Source of the DNA: JBNKFV01 sp050289485
GTDB lineage: Bacteria; Pseudomonadota; Gammaproteobacteria; Pseudomonadales; Cellvibrionaceae
Length of the DNA: 64,000 nt
NCBI GenBank assembly: GCA_050289485.1
Contig: JBNKFV010000029.1
Coordinates: 62,001-126,000 of the forward strand
Direction of reading: 5' to 3'
The translations under genes and the position numbers were made by a program. The notes beneath the pieces are model-generated. The model saw nothing but the letters and a program-made list of their open reading frames with translations. It had not been told where the DNA came from and ran no database searches. Position 1 is the first letter of the stretch; every line of letters begins with the position of its first letter. Positions 1 to 7,336 of this stretch are shown piece after piece.

Positions 1-2730
1 GTCGCCAAGCCGCTGGCAGACACGCGTGTGCTTGAGCCTATTGCCGACAATAGATGGCAGCTAAATGGCTGGCGCTTAGCGGTGGCCGGAGACGTTCAGG
101 CCGATGGTGCAATACTGTCTCAGCCTGGGTATGACACCAGTGCATGGTATGCGGCAACCGTCCCCGGCACTGTGCTGACGACGTTGGTTGATCGCGGTGT
201 CTACCCGGATCCGTACTATGGCCTCAATAATCTGGCAATCCCGGAGAAGCTGGCGCGCCAGGACTATTGGTACAGGACGCAATTTCACATTGACCCGGAA
301 AACGCCGGTAAAACCTACACCCTGATATTCAATGGCATTAACTACGCCTCTGAAGTGTGGGTAAACGGTAAAAAACTGGGGGGAACAAAAGGAGCTTTTA
401 TTCGGGGGCAGTTCGAGATCACCCCGGAAAAGGGTGAAAATGTGGTTGCCGTTAAGGTGTTTCCCCCACCTCACCCCGGTACCCCCCATGAGCAATCCAT
501 CACGGCTGGCGTAGGTAAGAATGGCGGCCAGCTCGCTATCGACGGCCCAACGTTTGTGGCCACTGAGGGCTGGGACTGGATTCCTGGTATTCGCGACCGG
601 GACACCGGTATCTGGTTGCCGGTTGAGCTGAAGGCGCATGGCAAGGTGCGTATTCTGGATCCGCAGATTATTACGGATCTGCCCCTGCCGCGCACAGACA
701 GAGCCGATGTTTATATTACTGTTCCGATTGAAAATCTCTCCAACGAGGTAACTTCGGTAACAGTGACGGCAACGTTTGACGACATCATGGTTAGCCAAAG
801 ACTTAAGGTTGAGCCTGGTGTTACTCGTGTTCACTTTTCTCCCGAAAAATTTGCGCCTCTGGTGATCAAGAACCCGGAACTCTGGTGGCCAAACGGCTAC
901 GGAGCCCCTGCGCTGCATGATTTGCGGATAGACGTTGCGCAAAGCAATGTTGAAGGGGAGGGTAAAAACGCAACCGTTACCGATGTTTACAACACACGCT
1001 TTGGTATTCGTGAAGTCAGCTACGACTTATCGCTTTTTGACAGCAAAGGGGAGTTGCGTCGCGTTAATGTTCAGACCACCAATGGCAAGCTCAATGGCGA
1101 AAAGCTGATTGATGTGAGCCACGAAGCCATCAAGCAGAGCCCGAACGGATGGGCGGAATCGCTGACTGCGGCAGGTGAGCACTCTGCCGCGGTCAGGACT
1201 ATTTCCGAGACCCTGCCCGAACCTCACTTAAGTATTCGCGTGAACGGCGTGAGAATCGCCGCCCGTGGTGGGAACTGGGGAATGGACGATGCGATGAAGC
1301 GTGTTAGCCGGGAAAAGCTAGAGCCATATTTCCGGCTCGAGCGCGACGCTCACATGAATATTATCCGCAACTGGATGGGCACCAACACCGAACCGCAGTT
1401 TTACGATTTGGCTGACGAATACGGCATGATGGTGATGAACGACTTTTGGCAATCCACGCAAAATTTTCAGGTGGAACCACAGGACCCGGCACTGTTCCTC
1501 GACAACGTAAAAGACAGTGTCGCACGGTATCGCAACCATCCCTCTATCATTCTTTGGTTTGGCCGTAATGAAGGTGTGCCATACCCGGCACTCAACGAAG
1601 GCCTTGACGATACGCTGTTTGCGTTGGATGGCACACGTTGGTACACCGGTAGTTCAAACGTTGTCAATCTGCAGGGCTCCGGTCCCTACAACTATCGTCC
1701 GCCGGAGGGTTACTTTACCGATCTTGCCTCTGGCTTTTCGGTTGAGGTAGGCACGCCGTCGCTGGCGACGCTGGATTCGGTAAAAGCTTCAGTTCCTGCG
1801 GCAGATCTCTGGCCGCTTTCTGATGCGCTGGCATACCACGACTGGCATTTTGGCGGCAATGGCGATACCAAAACCTTTATGCTGGCGCTGGAGCAAATGT
1901 TTGGTGCTGCGACCAGCTTTGAGGATTTTGAGCGCAAAGCGCAAATGATGAATCTGGAAACCCATAAGGCCATGTTTGAGGGTTTTTTGGGTCACCTGTG
2001 GAGCAAAAACAGCGGCCGGCTTTTGTGGATGACTCACCCTGCCTGGCCTTCCAATGCCTGGCAGATATACAGCTCCGACTACGATACTCCTGCTGCTTAC
2101 TACGGTTCGAAAAAAGCTGCAGAGCCTGTGCATATTCAGGTGAACTTGCCAGACAACGCGTTGGTCGTCGTCAACACCACCCGCAAGGCAGTGATGGGGC
2201 TCAGTGCTTCGGTACGAGTAACCGATCTAGCTGGCCAGCAGCTGTATACGGCACGCCATAAACTGGACGCCCTTGCCAACCGTTCAGATGTGATTGCAAC
2301 CGTACCACTGGACGAAATTTTTGCTGAACATCCTATGGTGTTGCTGTCATTACGCCTTGAATCAAAAGATGGCAACCTGGTTTCAGAGAACTTCTACTGG
2401 CGTGGTAGAGATAAAAATGCCTACCGCGCGCTCAATGATATGCCGGTGGTGCCGTTGTCCGTCAGCGTTGCTAAAAACGGGATCGAGAATAGTGAGCATG
2501 TGCTCTCCGTGACCCTGGAAAACCCGGCAAATACCCCTGCGCTTAATGCAAAACTGACCCTGGTTGATAAGCGGGGCGAACGTGTTCTTCCCGCTTACTA
2601 CAGCGATAACTACCTGTCCTTATTGCCTGGTGAAAAAAAGACCATCAGCGTGCGCTACCCGGTTTCGGCTGGTGTGGCGGCGGGGTTTACCTTGCGCGGC
2701 TGGAACATAACTGCTGACGCGAGTGAGTAA
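1..2730 (+). CDS. GH2 beta-mannosidase-like glycoside hydrolase (5' end outside window)
   Basis: The frame is open from base 1, so the true start lies upstream; the GTG at 28 is only the first possible start inside the window. The protein has the GH2 layout: N-terminal jelly-roll (W-x-A-x-x-V-P-G-T region near codon 60), immunoglobulin-like domain ending in F-G-I-R-E, a TIM barrel, and C-terminal beta domains. The likely acid/base is Glu at codon 524 in W-F-G-R-N-E-G, and the likely nucleophile is Glu at codon 582 in S-V-E-V-G. The overall form resembles mannosylglycoprotein endo-mannosidase/exo-glucosaminidase members of GH2. A mannose isomerase and a GH5 mannanase follow, so release of mannose from manno-oligosaccharides is the best inference. 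Exact substrate is not proven. Confidence 0.88.
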   Translation, partial: VAKPLADTRVLEPIADNRWQLNGWRLAVAGDVQADGAILSQPGYDTSAWYAATVPGTVLTTLVDRGVYPDPYYGLNNLAIPEKLARQDYWYRTQFHIDPENAGKTYTLIFNGINYASEVWVNGKKLGGTKGAFIRGQFEITPEKGENVVAVKVFPPPHPGTPHEQSITAGVGKNGGQLAIDGPTFVATEGWDWIPGIRDRDTGIWLPVELKAHGKVRILDPQIITDLPLPRTDRADVYITVPIENLSNEVTSVTVTATFDDIMVSQRLKVEPGVTRVHFSPEKFAPLVIKNPELWWPNGYGAPALHDLRIDVAQSNVEGEGKNATVTDVYNTRFGIREVSYDLSLFDSKGELRRVNVQTTNGKLNGEKLIDVSHEAIKQSPNGWAESLTAAGEHSAAVRTISETLPEPHLSIRVNGVRIAARGGNWGMDDAMKRVSREKLEPYFRLERDAHMNIIRNWMGTNTEPQFYDLADEYGMMVMNDFWQSTQNFQVEPQDPALFLDNVKDSVARYRNHPSIILWFGRNEGVPYPALNEGLDDTLFALDGTRWYTGSSNVVNLQGSGPYNYRPPEGYFTDLASGFSVEVGTPSLATLDSVKASVPAADLWPLSDALAYHDWHFGGNGDTKTFMLALEQMFGAATSFEDFERKAQMMNLETHKAMFEGFLGHLWSKNSGRLLWMTHPAWPSNAWQIYSSDYDTPAAYYGSKKAAEPVHIQVNLPDNALVVVNTTRKAVMGLSASVRVTDLAGQQLYTARHKLDALANRSDVIATVPLDEIFAEHPMVLLSLRLESKDGNLVSENFYWRGRDKNAYRALNDMPVVPLSVSVAKNGIENSEHVLSVTLENPANTPALNAKLTLVDKRGERVLPAYYSDNYLSLLPGEKKTISVRYPVSAGVAAGFTLRGWNITADASE

Positions 2731-2842
2731 TTTTCACAAAAGGGTCTCAGGACCGGGTTGGCCGGCCGGCATGGCTGCGCAAGTTTGATGCCGCACTGTC
2801 TGCCGCTGGCGCGGTGGTGGTGCCCGATAATGGAGAACAATC

Positions 2843-3655
2843 TTGAAGCTCGCACCTCACTATGTAGAAAAACCATGGGGGCGGACAAGCCTCCCTGCTC
2901 CGTTTTTAACGCACGCAGGCGGTCGTCAGATTGGAGAAGTATGGTTTGCTGCTCCTGAAGGGCGGTCGATGCCGCTGTTGGTCAAATACATTTTTACCAG
3001 TGAGTATTTGTCGGTGCAGGTGCACCCGAATGATCAACAAGCGCGCGAGCGTGGCCTTAGTGCGGGTAAAACCGAGTGTTGGTACATCCTCGATGCCGAG
3101 CCTGGCGCGCGGCTTGGTCTTGGATTGCTTGAGCCGATGGACGCCGACGAATTGCGGGCAGCAGCGCTGGATGGATCCATTGAGCAGCTGATGCTTTGGA
3201 AGCCGGTAAAGCCCGGTGACGTCTTTTTTGTTCCGGCGGGTACAGTGCATGCTATTGGTGCTGGTCTTACCCTGATTGAGGTGCAACAAAATTCAGATGT
3301 TACTTATCGGCTCTATGACTATGGACGTCCACGGGAATTGCATCTGGACGATGGGATTGCTGTGGCGCTGGGCGAGCCCTATCTGTTTCCGCCGATTTCT
3401 GGTTTAACACATGGAAATCAGGTTTTGGTATGGGATTCGCACTTTTCACTGTTTACGGTTGATGATATGCCGGCACTGCGTAAGACATTTGAAACCAGTG
3501 AATGTTGGGTTATGCCACTTTCGGGGCTGGTGACATCTGCCGGGCACTCCGCCGGTCGGGGCGAGTGTCTTTGGCTTGATCCCGGCGCTGAGGTTACGAT
3601 GACCGAAGGTGGTCGCGCTCTGGTAGCTATTTCACGTCAGGGCGACCTTTCTTAA
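2843..3655 (+). CDS. manA: Mannose-6-phosphate isomerase, class I (cupin)
   Basis: This protein of 270 residues interconverts mannose-6-phosphate and fructose-6-phosphate in the cytoplasm. It is the short form of type I phosphomannose isomerase. Zinc ligands are visible: Q59 and H61 in V-Q-V-H-P-N-D, E78 in K-T-E-C-W-Y, and H136 in P-A-G-T-V-H. The start is TTG, chosen because a GGAGA ribosome site at 2832-2836 sits correctly before it and no ATG fits. It lies 112 bases after the GH2 gene on the same strand, so mannose freed by that enzyme, once phosphorylated, can enter glycolysis here. A mannose kinase is not seen in the window. Confidence 0.93.
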   Translation: MKLAPHYVEKPWGRTSLPAPFLTHAGGRQIGEVWFAAPEGRSMPLLVKYIFTSEYLSVQVHPNDQQARERGLSAGKTECWYILDAEPGARLGLGLLEPMDADELRAAALDGSIEQLMLWKPVKPGDVFFVPAGTVHAIGAGLTLIEVQQNSDVTYRLYDYGRPRELHLDDGIAVALGEPYLFPPISGLTHGNQVLVWDSHFSLFTVDDMPALRKTFETSECWVMPLSGLVTSAGHSAGRGECLWLDPGAEVTMTEGGRALVAISRQGDLS

Positions 3656-3662
3656 TGCCTGC

Positions 3663-3680
3663 CGGGCTGATTGGCCCGGT
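3663..3680. terminator. Short hairpin between convergent manA and mannanase genes
   Basis: A six-base-pair GC stem (CCGGGC / GCCCGG, loop TGATTG) lies in the 66-base gap between the convergent genes. There is no clean T tract, so it is a weak candidate for a bidirectional terminator. Confidence 0.35.
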
Positions 3681-3721
3681 CGTTACTTCCGCCTGGCTTT
3701 TCGCCTATTACTCTGAATGGC

Positions 3722-5080
3722 TCAGTTTGTTTGCTCGGCTCTTATCGCGGCTCCGTACTCCTTGATAATATCCAGAGTGCTTTTATCACTCGCAAATACC
3801 GAATACCAACCTTGCGGTTCATGTGGTGGATCGCCGACAAAAGATTTGTCACCGTTATGCCACTTAAAGTCAGTATGTTGGGCGCCGCCCAGACCGCCCC
3901 AGGCCCAAAAATTGGTGCCGATCAACGGGCCATTAGTCTGGGTGTTTTTCAGCTGTATCTGGTAGATGGTTTTGTACAGTCGATCGCGATAGTCGGTACT
4001 GCTGGCAGGTGTATAAGTCACGCCGTCGCGATCCACCCCAAACTCTTCCAGCACCAGGGGCATATTTAACCTTTCTGCCAGTTGGATGTGCTCGTTAATG
4101 TAGCGTGTTGCTTTTTCCTTGGCCGCAGGAAAGGTTGCCTCGGCATTTTTCGGATCGAACCAGCTCCAGTTGGTAATCCAGAGATGAAAGGTCATGTAGT
4201 CGATACCGGTATTTTTGTAGGCGCCAGCTACACATTCTTCACTGTTCAGGCAGCCCATAGTGCCTTCGCTGCCCAGCGACACCAGGTGATTTGGCGCCAG
4301 ACTTTTTATCAATGTCGTGGTGTGCTTAATCCAGGCGTAATAGGCATGCAGGTTGGCTTTGCCTTGGTCGCCCTCACCCGGTCGAGGTTCGTTAGCGAGC
4401 TGCCAGGCCATAATGGTTGGGTCGTCTCTGTAAGGCTTGCCGGTAATGCTGTTGCGGCGTGTGAGCAGGGTGTTGATGTACTGGTAGTAAAGATCTTTGG
4501 CGTCTTCGTTTTTGTAAAACTGTGAGGAGAACTGCGAAAAAGCAGGCCATGGGTGTTCTGGGTCGCCCATATCAATGTAATTACTGCCATTCACCCAACT
4601 CAGGTAGGTGCTCATTCCGCCAGACCATTCCCAAAAGTTGTTCAAGTAAATCACCGCTTTTATATCGCGTTTGGCCATTTCCGCTAACGCGAAGTCTAAC
4701 CCTTCGATAATGTCGCTGTTGACCACCTCGCCGCGTTCGCTGATGCCCGGGCCCATGGAGTTTTTTAATGGTGAAATTTCCGATGCACCCAGGATTCGAA
4801 CGTTGGTAATGCCATTGGCTTGAAGCTGATCAAGTTCTTTTTTCAGGCGCTCTCTGTTTCCATAATCAGGATTAGTGGAGCCAAGGTACGCGGCGTACCA
4901 CATATTCGTACCAAGGTAGTGATATTCCTTCCCATTAAGCATCAAATGCTGCTGATTAACGGTTACGAAGGGCGACGTTTTTTCGTGGTCTTCCGGCGTT
5001 GGTGTCGTGCAGGAGGCCAGTAGCAGGGTACTTAGCAACCACAGCCTGAATAGATTTGAAAAAGGGGTTTCTGTAATCAT
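3722..5080 (-). CDS. Endo-beta-1,4-mannanase, GH5, lipoprotein
   Basis: The 452-residue protein starts with a lipoprotein signal (L-L-A-S-C, lipidated Cys24), so it is probably anchored to the cell envelope. The rest is a GH5 barrel: T-N-M-W-Y-A-A near 58-64, acid/base E231 in L-A-N-E-P-R-P, H299 in M-T-F-H-L-W, and nucleophile E346 in L-E-E-F-G. N-N-F-W-E-W-S-G-G and the F-W-A-W-G-G segment are typical of GH5 beta-mannanases. It would cut mannan internally, making oligosaccharides for exo-acting enzymes such as the GH2 protein. It is convergent with manA and so has its own promoter; the AT-rich stretch 5090-5130 is the likely place. ATG is preceded by AGG at suitable distance. Confidence 0.92.
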   Translation of the reverse strand: MITETPFSNLFRLWLLSTLLLASCTTPTPEDHEKTSPFVTVNQQHLMLNGKEYHYLGTNMWYAAYLGSTNPDYGNRERLKKELDQLQANGITNVRILGASEISPLKNSMGPGISERGEVVNSDIIEGLDFALAEMAKRDIKAVIYLNNFWEWSGGMSTYLSWVNGSNYIDMGDPEHPWPAFSQFSSQFYKNEDAKDLYYQYINTLLTRRNSITGKPYRDDPTIMAWQLANEPRPGEGDQGKANLHAYYAWIKHTTTLIKSLAPNHLVSLGSEGTMGCLNSEECVAGAYKNTGIDYMTFHLWITNWSWFDPKNAEATFPAAKEKATRYINEHIQLAERLNMPLVLEEFGVDRDGVTYTPASSTDYRDRLYKTIYQIQLKNTQTNGPLIGTNFWAWGGLGGAQHTDFKWHNGDKSFVGDPPHEPQGWYSVFASDKSTLDIIKEYGAAIRAEQTN

Positions 5081-5278
5081 AGTGATAACCTGAAAATATC
5101 ATTATTAAATTAATTCGTTTTATTTAATGTATTTTGCCCGGTTATTCTGCAAGTGGCAATGCTGATGGGATAAACAGTTATGGATAAGGCTTTACCTTTT
5201 CCAAATCGTTTGGTGAGAGCATCCTGTACAGTTTCGCCCGCTAAAGTTCTTGAGGTGATATAGAAAGCAGGTGCGAGC

Positions 5279-5639
5279 ATGGCGTTTCAAACGATACCAA
5301 TTCTTCGTATTTTTGACGAAGAAAAGGCGCGAGAGTTTTATGTAGACTTTCTTGGGATGTCTCTCGAGTGGGCGCATCGATTTGAGCCGGGTTTGCCTAT
5401 TTACATGTAGGTTTCGAAGAATAATTTCGTTTTACACCTGAGCGAGCATTCGGGCGATTGTACGCCGGGTGGTAAAGTTTTTGTAAATGTGAGTGATGTT
5501 CAAGCCCTGTATGGGGAAATTAATGCAAGGCCTTATAAGTATATGGTTAGAGAAAGCGCCTTGGGGAGATGTGTGCTTTGCGGTCACTGACCCGTTCAGT
5601 AATAAAATACTGTTTAATGGGGCAGAGAATACAGCCTAA
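5279..5639 (+). pseudogene. Glyoxalase/bleomycin-resistance family gene, broken
   Basis: Reading from ATG 5279 gives M-A-F-Q-T-I-P-I-L-R-I-F-D then E-F-Y-V-D-F-L-G, the usual opening of a glyoxalase superfamily protein. An in-frame TAG at 5408-5410 (codon 44) interrupts it. The frame resumes at once with V-S-K-N-N-F-V-L-H-L-S-E-H and continues to about 5548. Then the reading moves to the +1 frame from 5553 (K-A-P-W-G-D-V-C-F, T-D-P-F-S-N-K) and ends at TAA 5637-5639. In intact relatives the stop position is usually Gln (M-Q-V-S-K), so CAG to TAG is likely. Seven bases replace what is normally about five codons, suggesting a small deletion. Family assignment is from memory of the motif pattern. 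Confidence 0.8.
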
Positions 5640-5680
5640 ATGCAGGTAAAGAATATACCCAGGCCCTAGGCTGTTGTCGG

Positions 5681-5878
5681 CTAGTGCAGCAATTTTGGGT
5701 CTGCAGGCGAGGGTGCTTCCTGCTTGCTGGCCTTGTTATCGCCGCCTGTTTTTTGCGGCTCGTTTTGAGTAACGGCTGATTGCAGGCGGCGAATAACTGA
5801 ACTCATTACCTCTATGGTTTGGTTGAGTTGGTCCAACGCCATGAGAATGGATTCTTTGTCGGTATTGTTCGTTGCCAT
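5681..5878 (-). CDS. Small hypothetical protein beside nrdB
   Basis: A 65-residue acidic-to-neutral protein of unknown function. A very strong ribosome site (AAGGAGGAGC) lies just before ATG 5878, which is why this start was chosen over the longer frame. The N-terminal half (T-D-K-E-S-I-L-M-A-L-D-Q-L then T-I-E-V-M-S-S-V-I-R-R-L) looks like a single amphipathic helix with heptad-like hydrophobic spacing. The C-terminal half is low-complexity, rich in K, Q, A and P. It is downstream of nrdB on the same strand, but a strong hairpin separates them. No function is claimed. Confidence 0.7.
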   Translation of the reverse strand: MATNNTDKESILMALDQLNQTIEVMSSVIRRLQSAVTQNEPQKTGGDNKASKQEAPSPADPKLLH

Positions 5879-5936
5879 GCGTGCTCCTCCTTTCGTGTAT
5901 TGAGTGCTGCTCCACGACATCAAACTGTGGGAATAA

Positions 5937-5963
5937 CAATGGGCAGGAATAACCTGCCCATTG
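5937..5963 (-). terminator. Terminator-like hairpin after nrdB
   Basis: A perfect 11-base-pair inverted repeat (CAATGGGCAGG / CCTGCCCATTG, five-base loop) begins 16 bases past the nrdB stop. On the minus strand it is followed by TTATT, a short T-rich run. It probably ends most nrdAB transcription before the small gene at 5681-5878. Confidence 0.7.
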
Positions 5964-5979
5964 TGTTTTGTGAGTAGCG

Positions 5980-7248
5980 TTAATCCCAGCTGAGGGCGCC
6001 ACCGGTTTGATACTCGATCACGCGGGTTTCAAAGAAGTTCTTCTCTTTGCGCAAGTCCATGATTTCGCTCATCCATGGGAAGGGGTTTTTCGCACCAGGG
6101 TATTGCTCGGGCAAGCCTAGCTGGGCCAAGCGGCGGTTCGCAATAAAGTGGAGGTACTCTTCCATCATGGCGGCATTCATGCCCAGTACGCCGCGTGGCA
6201 TGGAGTCACGTGCGTAAGCGATTTCCAGCTCGGTGCCTTCCAGAATCATTTGTACGACTTCTTTCTGGAACTCTGGCGTCCACAGGTGTGGGTTTTCCAG
6301 TTTGATCTGGTTGATGACGTCGATACCAAAGTTAAGGTGCATCGACTCGTCGCGCAGAATGTATTGGAACTGTTCGGCAACGCCGGTCATTTTGTTGCGA
6401 CGCCCCATCGATAGAATCTGGGTGAAACCGCAGTAGAAGAAAATACCTTCGGTGACAACGTAGAAGCCAATCAGGTTACGCAGCAATTCCTGGTCGGTTT
6501 CTGGCGTGCCGGTGGTGAACGTTGGGTCACTCAGGCCGCGGGTGTGTGAAATGCTCCAGGTTGCTTTATTGGCTACCGAAGGCAGCTCGCGATACATGTT
6601 GAACACTTCACCTTCGTCCATGCCCAGTGACTCAATGCAGTACTGATAAGCATGGGTATGAATGGCTTCTTCGAAGGCCTGGCGCAAAATGTACTGGCGA
6701 CATTCCGGGTTGGTAATCAGGCGATAAATAGCCAGCACCAGATTGTTGGCTACCAGTGAATCGGCGGTAGAGAAGTAGCCCAGTGAGCGCATTACAATAC
6801 GGCGTTCGTCTTCGGTGAGGCCGCCTTCGCTTTTCCACAGGGCGATGTCTGCGGTCATATTGATTTCTTGGGGCATCCAGTGGTTGGCGCAGCCATCCAG
6901 GTATTTCTGCCAGGCCCAGTCGTATTTGAACGGTACCAGCTGGTTCAAATCGGCACGGCAGTTGATCATGGCTTTATCGTCAACCTCAACGCGCGCAGCA
7001 CCCATTTCCAGTTCTTCCAAACCCGGGGCTGGGTCGATATTGGCCACTGCTTCGCGTGCAGCGGCTACGTTGCTGTTAGCGGCTTTACTTGGGGCGGCCG
7101 TTTGGGCCGCCTCCGGCTCCGCTACACCTGAATGCGGTGCAGCTGGTGCGGCAGGTTGGGGTGCAGCGGCAGCCGGTTGCGGTTCGGTAGATTTGGCGGG
7201 CGCGACAGGCGCTTTATCTTCTTTGTGGAATTCATCCCAACTTAGCAT
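5980..7248 (-). CDS. nrdB: Ribonucleotide reductase class Ia, beta subunit
   Basis: The 422-residue protein is the radical-generating small subunit that works with NrdA to make deoxyribonucleotides. Ferritin-like core motifs are present: E-E-A-I-H-T-H-A-Y-Q-Y-C-I-E-S carries iron ligands and the tyrosine region, and R-D-E-S-M-H-L-N-F-G-I-D-V-I-N carries the second ligand set. The N-terminal ~95 residues are an Ala/Pro-rich extension before the conserved fold (starts around A-M-I-N-C-R-A-D-L-N-Q-L), longer than in many NrdB. ATG 7248 (M-L-S-W-D-E-F) was chosen; the open frame runs further upstream but into the nrdA 3' end. It is 88 bases downstream of nrdA and probably cotranscribed. Confidence 0.95.
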   Translation of the reverse strand: MLSWDEFHKEDKAPVAPAKSTEPQPAAAAPQPAAPAAPHSGVAEPEAAQTAAPSKAANSNVAAAREAVANIDPAPGLEELEMGAARVEVDDKAMINCRADLNQLVPFKYDWAWQKYLDGCANHWMPQEINMTADIALWKSEGGLTEDERRIVMRSLGYFSTADSLVANNLVLAIYRLITNPECRQYILRQAFEEAIHTHAYQYCIESLGMDEGEVFNMYRELPSVANKATWSISHTRGLSDPTFTTGTPETDQELLRNLIGFYVVTEGIFFYCGFTQILSMGRRNKMTGVAEQFQYILRDESMHLNFGIDVINQIKLENPHLWTPEFQKEVVQMILEGTELEIAYARDSMPRGVLGMNAAMMEEYLHFIANRRLAQLGLPEQYPGAKNPFPWMSEIMDLRKEKNFFETRVIEYQTGGALSWD

Positions 7249-7301
7249 GGTCTTCAATCCTGTTATTCGGGTGTGTTTCTGACAATGTGCCACGTAGGTG
7301 G

Positions 7302-7321
7302 CCAGGCAGTGTGCTGCCTGG
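7302..7321 (-). other. Intercistronic hairpin between nrdA and nrdB
   Basis: An eight-base-pair GC-rich stem (CCAGGCAG / CTGCCTGG, loop TGTG) lies in the nrdA-nrdB gap, with weaker flanking complementarity that extends it. It lacks a T tract, so it is more likely an RNA-stability or translational-balance element than a terminator. Confidence 0.45.
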
Positions 7322-7336
7322 CGCATTGTTATTGTT

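Noticed and set aside
76..942. A 288-codon open frame opposite the GH2 gene
   Set aside because: Antisense shadow of a clear coding sequence; no domain pattern and no ribosome site.
2731..2842. A start-less reading frame in the GH2-manA gap (ends V-V-V-P-D-N-G-E-Q-S) that looks like a protein C-terminus
   Set aside because: Only about 38 codons, no start codon, and no family I can name; may be chance in GC-rich DNA.
3671..4525. Plus-strand open frames of 132 and 147 codons
   Set aside because: They lie opposite the mannanase gene, whose catalytic motifs fix the true frame.
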